Shown: positions 1 through 5,662, counted from the stretch's first letter. The stretch: DNA of 6,899 bases from Thermomicrobiaceae bacterium (GCA_007123655.1 SKKR01000365.1:1-6899), one strand, 5' to 3'. Made by a program: numbers and translations. Notes: generated by a model from the sequence alone, not told the origin.

Positions 1-242
1 AGAATCGGAATCTGATCTCCTGCACCGCGAATACGGCGACAGACCTCTATACCGTCGACCTCTCCTGGAAGCATCAGATCGAGCACGATCAGGTCGATGC
101 CGTTATCACGAGTGATCGCCAGGGCCTCGGTGCCAGAGTCGGTGACGCGCACCTCGTACCCTTCGAAGACCAGGCCGCGCCGCAGGAACGACGCGATCGA
201 GCGTTCATCTTCGACGATCAGAATGTGTGCGCCTTCAGTCAT
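1..242 (-). CDS. Response regulator, OmpR-like receiver domain (N-terminal part, cut by window edge)
   Basis: This is the receiver domain of a two-component response regulator; 80 codons are visible before the left edge. The ATG at 242-240 opens MTEGAHILIVEDE, typical of a receiver beta-1 strand, with the acidic pair E11/D12 that binds Mg2+. The predicted phosphoacceptor is D55 in VLDLMLP, followed by a P59-G60 turn. The signature after D55 is one residue longer than in OmpR or PhoB (GEVDG rather than GEDG), so the beta3-alpha3 loop carries a small insertion. The conserved Thr/Ser and Lys and any output domain lie off the edge, so an OmpR-type winged helix is only inferred from the DLMLPG...DGIEVCRRIR style. 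The Shine-Dalgarno is weak (GGA 4 nt before ATG). It starts 32 nt after the M16 peptidase stop on the same strand, which suggests co-transcription. No sensor kinase is visible. Confidence 0.88.
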   Translation of the reverse strand, partial: MTEGAHILIVEDERSIASFLRRGLVFEGYEVRVTDSGTEALAITRDNGIDLIVLDLMLPGEVDGIEVCRRIRGAGDQIPI

Positions 243-274
243 CGTTCCGTTTCAACCTCATCGGTGCTCAAGAC

Positions 275-1540
275 TCATTCAAGTAGCGTTCGGAACTTGT
301 CATCGTCCGAGAACGGTCCGATAATCGCCAGGTTCAGGCGATCAGGTCGCATCAGGACCCGCGCGAGCTCCTGTACCTGCTCGCTCGTGACAGCGTCGAT
401 CTCCTCCATCACCTGATCCGGCGTCAGGATCTCATCGAATAGCAATTCCTGACTTCCGATCCAGCCGGCGACGGCCCGGGAATCTTCAAGACCCAGACTG
501 ATGCGTCCTTTGCGGAGTTCCCTGGTGCGAGCCAGTTCTTCATCTGGGACTCGCTCGTCCCGGATCCGCCAGAGTTCTTCGATCACCGCAGAGACTGTTT
601 CCTGGACCTTCCCCGGATCCGTTCCGGCATAGATCACGCCCTGGCCGGCGTCCTGGTAACCGCGAAAGTAGGAAAACACGGCGTAGGCCAGCCCCCGACG
701 TTCCCGGATCTCTTCAAAGAGCCGGGAACTCATTCCCGAGCTGAGAATCGCGTCGATGGTGTCCTGCACCTGCCGCCGGTCATCCGTGTAGGCAATTCCG
801 GGCAGGCCAAGGGCAATATGTGCTTCCTCGGTTGTTCGCTCCAGCACTTTGACTCTGGGCGCCGTTTGAGAGATCCGGCTGGGCACGAGATCCGGCGGCG
901 TTCCGGCCGGAAGCTGCCCGAACGTTCGCTCCACCATTTCCACCACGCGATCGTGATCGACGTTGCCGGCCGCGGAAATGACGACACGGTTGGGGTGGTA
1001 ATTGGCGCGCATGAAGCCGAGCACGTCGTCGCGCCCCATCGAACGGATCGTGGCCTCGGAGCCAATGATCGGACGGCCGATCGGCTGACCCGCCCAGACG
1101 AGTTCATCGATCACATCATGGATGTAGTCGTCCGGCGTGTCGTAGATGCCGTGGATCTCTTCGAAAATGACGCGCCGTTCTTTCTCCAGTTCCTCCTCGC
1201 GAAACGTTGATTCCAGGAGCATATCGGCGAGCACGTCATAAGACTTCTCCAGATGCACGCTCGGGACTTTGATCCAGTAGCTGGTGTGCTCTCGTGAGGT
1301 CCCGGCGTTGACGACCCCGCCGAATTCCTCGATCTCCCGGGTAATCGAGATCGGGTCTGGACGGCGCTTCGTGCCCTTGAACACCATGTGTTCGACGAAG
1401 TGGGACACCCCGGCGTGTTCGTCCGGTTCATGCCTGGCGCCAGCCTTGATATAGATGATCAGGCTTGCTGAACGGACGTGATCCATCCTGCTTGTAACGA
1501 CCCGCACGCCGTTGTCCAGGCGCGTGCGCTGAATATCCAC
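275..1540 (-). CDS. M16 family zinc metallopeptidase (insulinase/processing peptidase-like)
   Basis: This is a 421-residue protease of the M16B type, the usual size for a single-chain bacterial processing-peptidase homologue. The inverted zinc motif HFVEH lies at residues 47-51: H47 and H51 are ligands and E50 is the catalytic base. The third ligand is E127, 76 residues after H51 as in the mitochondrial processing peptidase beta subunit, with E120 seven residues before it. FGGVVNAGTSREHTSYW (about 73-89) is the family's substrate-edge strand, and QPIGRPIIG (152-160) matches the conserved loop after the active helices. The C-terminal M16 domain shows GMSSRLF (269-275) and RRGLAY (281-286), the paired Arg/Tyr that bind the peptide C-terminus. 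All catalytic residues are present, so it should be active. No signal peptide is seen, suggesting a cytoplasmic enzyme. The start is GTG at 1540 with GGAG (1551-1548) 7 nt upstream. It follows cinA by 15 bp. Substrate unknown. Confidence 0.95.
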   Translation of the reverse strand: MDIQRTRLDNGVRVVTSRMDHVRSASLIIYIKAGARHEPDEHAGVSHFVEHMVFKGTKRRPDPISITREIEEFGGVVNAGTSREHTSYWIKVPSVHLEKSYDVLADMLLESTFREEELEKERRVIFEEIHGIYDTPDDYIHDVIDELVWAGQPIGRPIIGSEATIRSMGRDDVLGFMRANYHPNRVVISAAGNVDHDRVVEMVERTFGQLPAGTPPDLVPSRISQTAPRVKVLERTTEEAHIALGLPGIAYTDDRRQVQDTIDAILSSGMSSRLFEEIRERRGLAYAVFSYFRGYQDAGQGVIYAGTDPGKVQETVSAVIEELWRIRDERVPDEELARTRELRKGRISLGLEDSRAVAGWIGSQELLFDEILTPDQVMEEIDAVTSEQVQELARVLMRPDRLNLAIIGPFSDDDKFRTLLE

Positions 1541-1555
1541 GTTTGTACTCCAGGT

Positions 1556-2083
1556 CTAGATGTCCGGATCCGCTCCAACGGACGCGGCGCTTGCTTCTGT
1601 CGCCGCATCGATGACCATTCTCAACCCGAATTCCGCGGCGTCAACCATGTGCTGGGCGCGATCACCTCGCCAGCGCACCTCTTCGACACGGGTGCCGTTC
1701 GGGGTTGAACAGGCGATGTAAATCAGACCAACGGGCTTCGTGGCGGTTGCGCCACCCGGGCCGGCAATACCGGTGGTAGATACGCCGATCGTGGCGCCGG
1801 TCAGCGTCCGGACGCCCTCGGCCATCTCTCGGGCGCAGGCGGAGCTGACCGCGCCGTCTGTCCGTATCGTATCGGCCGAAACCCCGAGAAGCCGGGTTTT
1901 GAGATCGTTGGCGTACGCAACGACCCCGCCGAGAAAGTACTCGGAGCTTCCGGCAACTGTGGTAATTCGGTATGCGATGAGCCCACCTGTACACGATTCG
2001 GCAGAGGCCAGTGTGATGTCAGTTCCCGCGAGAATCCGGAAGATCTGCCGTTCGAGTGCATCTCCGGTCATCGGTGGACCCAT
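1556..2083 (-). CDS. CinA C-terminal domain protein, nicotinamide-nucleotide amidohydrolase (PncC-like)
   Basis: This 175-residue protein is a standalone CinA C-terminal domain, the form known as PncC, which deamidates NMN to nicotinate mononucleotide in NAD recycling. The family signature AESCTGG is at residues 28-34, with S30 as the expected nucleophile. GGVVAYANDLKTRLLGV (52-68) supplies the conserved Tyr and Lys, TTGIAGPGG (103-111) is the glycine loop, and WRGDR (138-142) ends in the conserved Arg. The N-terminal molybdopterin-binding-like domain of full-length CinA is absent, so no competence or ADP-ribose pyrophosphatase role is implied. The ATG at 2083 has a modest AGG 5 nt upstream; a second ATG at 2071 (Met5) is an alternative. 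It lies 67 bp after the MFS gene and 15 bp before the peptidase, all on the same strand. Activity is inferred from family knowledge; the domain call is firm. Confidence 0.94.
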   Translation of the reverse strand: MGPPMTGDALERQIFRILAGTDITLASAESCTGGLIAYRITTVAGSSEYFLGGVVAYANDLKTRLLGVSADTIRTDGAVSSACAREMAEGVRTLTGATIGVSTTGIAGPGGATATKPVGLIYIACSTPNGTRVEEVRWRGDRAQHMVDAAEFGLRMVIDAATEASAASVGADPDI

Positions 2084-2115
2084 CCGTACCTATTGGACAT
2101 AATCAACATCATTGC

Positions 2116-2124
2116 AGTATAGCA
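2116..2124 (-). promoter_or_regulatory. Candidate extended -10 promoter for cinA and downstream genes
   Basis: Reading the minus strand, the gap between the MFS stop and cinA contains TGCTATACT, an extended -10 (TGn plus TATACT, five of six matches to TATAAT). A start about 7 nt downstream would give a leader of roughly 25 nt before the ATG at 2083. No convincing -35 lies 16-18 bp upstream, which an extended -10 can tolerate. If it is used, cinA, the M16 peptidase and the response regulator could be expressed independently of the exporter gene. Confidence 0.45.
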
Positions 2125-2150
2125 GAGCAGAACACCGCCCCGGCATCGCA

Positions 2151-3428
2151 TCAATCGGGTGACGGTGAAACGACCACCTGCTCGTGGCCGGATGCCCGGA
2201 CGGACGGGATGAGCGATGCCAGAGAAACGAGCACGACGAGCACTAGCCCACATGTTATCAGCGCCACCTGGATCCCGAACACGTCTCCGGCCCAGCCACC
2301 GATAAACGTGGAGAAGACGATCGCGGAGTAGAACAGCGTCTGCCGGATGCTAAACACCCGCCCGAGCAGCTTATCCGGGGTGTGATCCTGAACCAGGGTG
2401 ACCCCGGGGATCAGCACCATGGCACTCCCGAATCCACTGATTGTGATGAAGACGATCGCCGGTATCAGGGAACTGACAAATCCCATTGCGCCGACGGAGG
2501 CGCCCATCAGCGCAAGCCCGCTGACAACGGTGATCCCGGTATTGACCCGGATTTTGGTGCTGAGCCACAATCCGCCGAGGACGGTTCCAACGCTGATTCC
2601 AGCGCCAATGAGAGAATACTCCCACTCGCCGCCGTCCAGGATGTCCCAGGCATACCCAACGTACAGCGGTGTCGCCGCACCCAGGGCGATAGGGCCGAGC
2701 AGCGTCACCATCGTGTTGGCCAGAACGAGCCGGTGATTCCAGACGAAGACCACGCCCTCGACCATCTCGTGCCATATGGTTCGACCGGATTGCGCGACGT
2801 AGGCGGTACTGGTAGTTGAGATGGCGAAAATCAGGATTGCCGAAATCAAGTACGTTAGCGCGTCAACGGAAAACGCGATGACGAGGCTGGTGTGCTGGTC
2901 AAACAGGTATCCGAACAGAAGCAGCAAGCCGCCGCCGATGGGGTACCCCACGATGTCGCTCGAGTTCTCGGACACCGACCCGAGCGAGTTCGCGGTGTTG
3001 TAATCCTTCGGTTTGACGATGGACGGAATAATAGCCCGACGCGCCGGTTTGAACAGCACCGCGAGCGAGTTGACGCAGAACAGGAGCAGGTAGACGAAGA
3101 CAATGTGAAAGTCAGCGACGAACGGAATCATCAGGACCGGGGGGATGCGAATCAGGTCACAGGCGATGAGCACGCGGCGCCGGTCGCGCCGGTCCACGAG
3201 CACGCCGGCGAATGGTCCGAGCACCAGATCTGGAAGTGCGGTCGCGACGAAGGCGATTCCGGTCTGCGTGAGGGAGCCGGTGACCGTGTAGACCAGTGCG
3301 GCCATGGCGACCTGATGGATCCGGTCGCCCAGCGAGGACACGAAATCCGCAATCCATAGCAAGGTGAAGTTCCGGTTGGTCCGGAGCAGTTCGAGATTCC
3401 TGCTGGGGCGGTCATCCAGTTCCTGCAC
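2151..3428 (-). CDS. Major facilitator superfamily transporter (EntS/MFS_3-like exporter)
   Basis: This 425-residue integral membrane protein belongs to the major facilitator superfamily. The entry NRNFTLLWIADFVSSLGDRI (about 19-38) is typical of the EntS/macrolide-efflux branch of proton-coupled exporters. The loop motif A, GVLVDRRDRRRVLI (75-88), lies between the second and third membrane segments. The rest alternates hydrophobic segments with short charged loops, compatible with 10-12 helices, and a PARRAIIPSIV stretch (128-138) also fits this branch. A second motif A-like element is weak. The C-terminal tail (about 412-425) is hydrophilic. The start is GTG at 3428; there is no good Shine-Dalgarno and no alternative Met until residue 42, inside the first helix, so this start is the best available. 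It is divergent from rpmH and leads the minus-strand series. The substrate cannot be read from sequence; drug, siderophore or metabolite export is all possible. Confidence 0.9.
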   Translation of the reverse strand: MQELDDRPSRNLELLRTNRNFTLLWIADFVSSLGDRIHQVAMAALVYTVTGSLTQTGIAFVATALPDLVLGPFAGVLVDRRDRRRVLIACDLIRIPPVLMIPFVADFHIVFVYLLLFCVNSLAVLFKPARRAIIPSIVKPKDYNTANSLGSVSENSSDIVGYPIGGGLLLLFGYLFDQHTSLVIAFSVDALTYLISAILIFAISTTSTAYVAQSGRTIWHEMVEGVVFVWNHRLVLANTMVTLLGPIALGAATPLYVGYAWDILDGGEWEYSLIGAGISVGTVLGGLWLSTKIRVNTGITVVSGLALMGASVGAMGFVSSLIPAIVFITISGFGSAMVLIPGVTLVQDHTPDKLLGRVFSIRQTLFYSAIVFSTFIGGWAGDVFGIQVALITCGLVLVVLVSLASLIPSVRASGHEQVVVSPSPD

Positions 3429-3662
3429 GCCTGATGCACTAACGCGATCACAACGAAACCACGCGCCGACGGGGACCCGTTTGAGGCAGTTAACCGCCCC
3501 GTAGCATTAACGTCCAGAGTGCAAGCCCGTCTGCAGGCCGGTTGGCATGGCGAAACCAGGACATCAGGCTCAGCACATAATCGTGAACGTACAGAGGGTA
3601 CCATACAATGGTCAAAATCGAGTTCATCGCTTGCAATGGTAGACACGCGGCCGACACCGGTT

Positions 3663-3692
3663 TTGACAGTGCCGTCGCGGGCTCCGTATAAT
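3663..3692 (+). promoter_or_regulatory. Consensus sigma-70/sigma-A promoter of the rpmH operon
   Basis: The -35 hexamer TTGACA (3663-3668) and the -10 hexamer TATAAT (3687-3692) both match consensus exactly, with an 18-bp spacer. Transcription should begin near 3699-3700, giving a leader of about 76 nt before the rpmH GTG. Such a strong promoter suits a ribosomal protein operon. It probably drives rpmH, rnpA, yidD, yidC and jag, since no terminator or comparable promoter was seen between them. Confidence 0.88.
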
Positions 3693-3700
3693 GCCATGGT

Positions 3701-3718
3701 CCGTTGCACCCTGCACGG
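3701..3718 (+). promoter_or_regulatory. Predicted 5' stem-loop of the rpmH leader
   Basis: The start of the predicted transcript can fold as CCG/CGG plus TGCA/TGCA around a CCC loop, seven base pairs with one bulged T at 3704. It lies within two or three nucleotides of the predicted 5' end. Hairpins at the extreme 5' end are known to protect mRNA from 5'-dependent decay; that role here is inferred. It is not directly followed by the T tract at 3738-3744, so it is not a plain intrinsic terminator. Confidence 0.4.
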
Positions 3719-3761
3719 CGCGGGGAGTGCATGGTCGTTTTTTTGTGAGTACCAACCAGGT

Positions 3762-3766
3762 AAGGA
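3762..3766 (+). promoter_or_regulatory. Ribosome binding site deciding the rpmH start
   Basis: AAGGA sits 9 nt before the GTG at 3776. An in-frame TTG at 3767 abuts this site and cannot use it, so GTG is the start. Confidence 0.75.
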
Positions 3767-3775
3767 TTGAGTCAA

Positions 3776-3943
3776 GTGCCCAAGCGGACCTACCAGCCAA
3801 AACGATTGCCAAGGAAGCGCAAACACGGCTTCCGGGCCAGAATGAAGACCAGGGGCGGGCGCGCGATTATCTCGGCGCGCAGACTTCGCGGGCGTAAGGC
3901 GCTGTCCGTTTCGTCAGAGTACAAGCCGACCGGGCGCAAGTAA
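3776..3943 (+). CDS. rpmH: 50S ribosomal protein L34
   Basis: This 55-residue basic protein is L34 of the large ribosomal subunit. It opens [10 protein letters not shown] and contains HGFRARM (residues 18-24), the family hallmark, followed by a [17 protein letters not shown] helix matching the usual GRAVLARRRAKGRKRL region. Translation starts at GTG with AAGGA 9 nt upstream. Most L34 proteins are about 44-47 residues and end near the LTV/LSV position; this one continues about ten residues ([10 protein letters not shown]), a small basic C-terminal extension. A Pro follows Met at the N-terminus. It is the first gene of the cluster behind a consensus promoter, and rnpA begins 8 nt after its stop, the classic rpmH-rnpA pairing. 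The gene is so short that ordinary length cut-offs would miss it. Identification is firm. Confidence 0.97.
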   Translation: MPKRTYQPKRLPRKRKHGFRARMKTRGGRAIISARRLRGRKALSVSSEYKPTGRK

Positions 3944-3947
3944 CATG

Positions 3948-3966
3948 GCGAGTGATGATCACTCGC
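3948..3966 (+). repeat. Perfect inverted repeat spanning the rnpA start codon
   Basis: The DNA reads GCGAGTGAT-G-ATCACTCGC, two 9-base arms around one central base with no mismatch. In RNA it would form a 7-bp stem (GCGAGUG/CACUCGC) with the five-base loop AUGAU, so the AUG at 3955-3957 lies in the loop and the GUG at 3952-3954 in the stem. It begins 5 nt after the rpmH stop. No Shine-Dalgarno is present. It could act as a translational control hairpin or a DNA operator; the function is inferred. Confidence 0.75.
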
Positions 3967-4299
3967 AGTCTTCGTCTCCGTGATCCCCGGGAATTTCAGC
4001 GCGTTCGCAAGCGCGGACAATCCTGGACGACGCCATATCTGGTGCTCGTCTCCGAACCAAACAATCTGGAACATAATCGCTACGGTTTCGCGGTTGGGCG
4101 ACGTGTGGGTAAGGCGGCGCGTCGGAACCGCGTTAAACGGTGGATGCGCGAATCCGTACGGCACCGTCACCAGAGCCTGGAACAGGGGTTCGATGTCGTC
4201 CTCATCGCTCGTGGCAGGATGGCCGAGCCTGATGTCGATTTTCGCACCGTGGATGACTCGCTCGGTATACTTCTCAAGCGTGCGGGTTTAGCCGGGTAA
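3952..4299 (+). CDS. rnpA: Ribonuclease P protein component
   Basis: This is the protein subunit of RNase P, which binds the catalytic RNA and helps it recognise and trim the 5' leader of precursor tRNAs. The 115-residue length is normal. The signature helix [18 protein letters not shown] spans residues 50-67 and contains the RNR core (58-60). [20 protein letters not shown] (6-25) is the usual N-terminal strand-helix region, and [14 protein letters not shown] (42-55) is the conserved central beta strand before that helix. The start is GTG at 3952 or the adjacent ATG at 3955; no other start lies downstream of the in-frame stop at 3895. Neither has a Shine-Dalgarno, and both lie inside a perfect inverted repeat, so translation probably depends on ribosomes finishing rpmH just upstream. 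yidD follows after 53 nt. The C-terminal residues GILLKRAGL fit the family's final helix. Confidence 0.97.
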   Translation: MMITRSLRLRDPREFQRVRKRGQSWTTPYLVLVSEPNNLEHNRYGFAVGRRVGKAARRNRVKRWMRESVRHRHQSLEQGFDVVLIARGRMAEPDVDFRTVDDSLGILLKRAGLAG

Positions 4300-4307
4300 A
4301 CGTTCGC

Positions 4308-4344
4308 TTCTCCCACACCGCCAGGACAACCGGACCTCGGAGAA
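4308..4344 (+). promoter_or_regulatory. Possible Shine-Dalgarno-sequestering hairpin before yidD
   Basis: TTCTCC (4308-4313), 9 nt after the rnpA stop, is complementary to GGAGAA (4339-4344), which contains the yidD Shine-Dalgarno GGAG. The 25-nt loop could add an AGG/CCT pairing (4323-4325 with 4335-4337). A ribosome ending rnpA would cover the 5' arm and free the site. Six pairs is modest, so this is a candidate only. Confidence 0.35.
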
Positions 4345-4352
4345 CGACCAGT

Positions 4353-4562
4353 ATGAAGACGCTCGCGCTCTGGCTTATCCGGGGATATCAACGAGGTATC
4401 TCCCCGTTCCTGCCACCGAGTTGCCGTTTCCATCCAACCTGCTCTGAATACGCCTACCAGGCCATTGCCAGGTACGGTATTATCAGGGGCGGCTTGAAGG
4501 CAGTGTGGCGGGTGCTGCGCTGCAACCCATTCTGTGAGGGCGGGTTCGATCCTGTCGAGTAG
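4353..4562 (+). CDS. yidD: Membrane protein insertion efficiency factor YidD
   Basis: This 69-residue protein matches the short YidD family (formerly DUF37), which helps YidC insert membrane proteins at the inner face of the cytoplasmic membrane. It shows the full family pattern: an N-terminal amphipathic helix ([21 protein letters not shown]), the cysteine-bearing [13 protein letters not shown] (residues 22-34), then [24 protein letters not shown] and the ending GGFDPV. Three conserved cysteines are present at positions 24, 30 and 57, with another at 61. The ATG has GGAG 10 nt upstream (4339-4342). It sits between rnpA and yidC, its usual and functionally sensible position. Identification is firm; the mechanistic role in the membrane insertion machinery is family knowledge. 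Confidence 0.97.
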   Translation: MKTLALWLIRGYQRGISPFLPPSCRFHPTCSEYAYQAIARYGIIRGGLKAVWRVLRCNPFCEGGFDPVE

Positions 4563-4620
4563 CTGCCATTGAAACCGGCTCGCGGGCGGTTCCAGAACCT
4601 TCCGCGTTCAATAGACTGTT

Positions 4621-4626
4621 GAGGAG
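4621..4626 (+). promoter_or_regulatory. Ribosome binding site deciding the TTG start of yidC
   Basis: GAGGAG lies 6 nt before the TTG at 4633. An in-frame stop at 4612-4614 rules out any upstream start, so the rare TTG codon is the start. Confidence 0.8.
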
Positions 4627-4632
4627 CCACTT

Positions 4633-5634
4633 TTGCCGGTCTGGAGTCAATTTGTCGATCTGATCGAATGGTCACTTCGCTATTTCGGTGATCTCACCGG
4701 CAGCGCCGGGCTCTCGATCATTATTCTCACCATCATTGTCAAAACGATTCTTCTCCCCCTGACGGTCAAGGCGCTGAGGTCCACACTTTCGATGCAGGAG
4801 CTTCAGCCCAAGGTAAAGGAACTCCAGAAGAAGTACGGCAAAGACCGGCAGCGACTCTCCGCGGAAACGATGAAGCTCTATCAGGAAAACGGCGTGAACC
4901 CGATGTCCGGGTGTCTGCCGATGCTGCTGCAGATGCCGGTATTCTTCGGGCTGTACTTTGCGATCAGATCATTGACCGATGCAGGCGTAGGTGTCTGGGC
5001 GGACGGATTTGCCTGGATCCCGGACCTTTCATCGTCCGATCCGTGGAAGATCCTGCCGTTTGCGGCCGCCGGGTCCCAGTTCGTGCAGATGCGAATGACC
5101 CGCCCGGCCGGACAGGGCAAACCAGACGACCCCCAGCAGCGCATGATGTACACGATGATGAACTTCATGCCGCTGATGGTGATCGTGATTGGATGGACGT
5201 TCGCGGCCGGACCGGTCCTTTACTGGACGATCTCCGCGCTCTACAGTGTGATCCAGCAGTGGTTCATCACTGGGTGGGGATCGATGAAAGACTGGTTCCC
5301 GTGGCTTCCGGAGCTTCCGGAGACGAGACGACTCGGCTATGTCGATCCCGAAGTTCGCAAGGCGAAAGCCGCGCAAGCCGGTAGCTCGGGCTTCTTCGGC
5401 GCCATCAACAAGCGGATGGAAGAGCAGATGAAGCGGATCGAGGAAGAGCGCGAACGCCAGACTGCCGAAAATGGTGGGGGACAATCCGGCGGCGGGAAAT
5501 CAAAGAAGAAGTCAAAACGGCGGAAGAGCGGTCAATCAGACAGCGAATCCGAAGAGCAGCCAGTGCAGCCGCGCCCGGACCTTGTGCCGCGACGATCCAG
5601 GCCGGGAAAGAGTGACAGCACCGCTGGCAGTTAG
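4633..5634 (+). CDS. yidC: Membrane protein insertase YidC/Oxa1 family
   Basis: This 333-residue protein is the YidC/Oxa1/Alb3 insertase, which inserts and folds membrane proteins alone or with SecYEG. It has the short five-helix architecture without the large periplasmic domain of proteobacterial YidC. Helix 1 is about residues 26-46, followed by the cytoplasmic helical hairpin (about 52-88, MQELQPKVKELQKKYGKD...KLYQENGVNP). The hallmark GCLPMLLQMPVFFGLYFAI (93-111) is helix 2, and later helices fall near 138-153, 174-191 and 194-213. The hydrophilic-groove position usually occupied by Arg in helix 1 is Lys37 (TIIVKTILLPL). No lipobox is seen at the N-terminus, unlike many Firmicutes homologues. 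The tail from about 258 is charged and coiled-coil-like, then Gly/Ser/Lys-rich (KKKSKRRK at 291-298), fitting ribosome contact. The start is TTG. jag follows after 35 nt, the usual order. Confidence 0.97.
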   Translation: MPVWSQFVDLIEWSLRYFGDLTGSAGLSIIILTIIVKTILLPLTVKALRSTLSMQELQPKVKELQKKYGKDRQRLSAETMKLYQENGVNPMSGCLPMLLQMPVFFGLYFAIRSLTDAGVGVWADGFAWIPDLSSSDPWKILPFAAAGSQFVQMRMTRPAGQGKPDDPQQRMMYTMMNFMPLMVIVIGWTFAAGPVLYWTISALYSVIQQWFITGWGSMKDWFPWLPELPETRRLGYVDPEVRKAKAAQAGSSGFFGAINKRMEEQMKRIEEERERQTAENGGGQSGGGKSKKKSKRRKSGQSDSESEEQPVQPRPDLVPRRSRPGKSDSTAGS

Positions 5635-5636
5635 CC

Positions 5637-5662
5637 TGCTCCCGGATTAGAGCGAAGGAGCA
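5637..5662 (+). promoter_or_regulatory. Possible Shine-Dalgarno-sequestering hairpin before jag
   Basis: TGCTCC (5637-5642), 2 nt after the yidC stop, is the exact complement of GGAGCA (5657-5662), which overlaps the jag Shine-Dalgarno AAGGAG (5655-5660). The loop is 14 nt. A ribosome terminating on yidC would mask the 5' arm and expose the site, coupling jag to yidC translation. The structure is short and unproven. Confidence 0.4.

Larger units (their letters stand above)
3429..3775. other. Divergent intergenic region between the MFS gene and rpmH
   Basis: This 347-bp stretch separates the leftward exporter gene from the rightward rpmH cluster, the place where dnaA often sits in other bacteria. 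It contains the consensus rpmH promoter, its structured leader, and three copies of ATGGTC at 3608, 3696 and 3731. No DnaA box (TTATNCACA on either strand), tRNA or terminator was seen. A leftward promoter for the MFS gene is not clear; the best match is TTGACC (3615-3610) with an 18-bp spacer to a poor -10, TACGTT. A 45-codon minus-strand reading frame at 3627-3490 encodes a hydrophobic stretch but has no Shine-Dalgarno and is not called as a gene. Confidence 0.7.

Noticed and set aside
2382..2819. Plus-strand frames of 145 and 112 codons opposite the MFS gene
   Set aside because: They are antisense shadows of a convincing transporter and encode low-complexity or charged sequences without motifs.
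3586..3615. TTGACC, 18-bp spacer, TACGTT as the MFS promoter on the minus strand
   Set aside because: The -10 matches only three of six consensus bases, so it is mentioned in the intergenic entry but not called.
3152..3826. A 224-codon minus-strand frame overlapping the MFS start, the intergenic region and rpmH
   Set aside because: Its composition shows no family motif, it overlaps the clear MFS N-terminus, the rpmH promoter and L34 itself, and it has no Shine-Dalgarno. It is a long chance frame in GC-rich DNA.
3859..3880. GCGCGC repeated on either side of a 10-nt loop inside rpmH
   Set aside because: It is explained by conserved Arg/Gly/Ala codons in GC-rich DNA and has no link to a start, stop or terminator.
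4573..4591. Hairpin AACCG/CGGTT between yidD and yidC as a terminator
   Set aside because: The stem is only 5 bp before a mismatch and no T tract follows; a terminator here would cut yidC from its operon.
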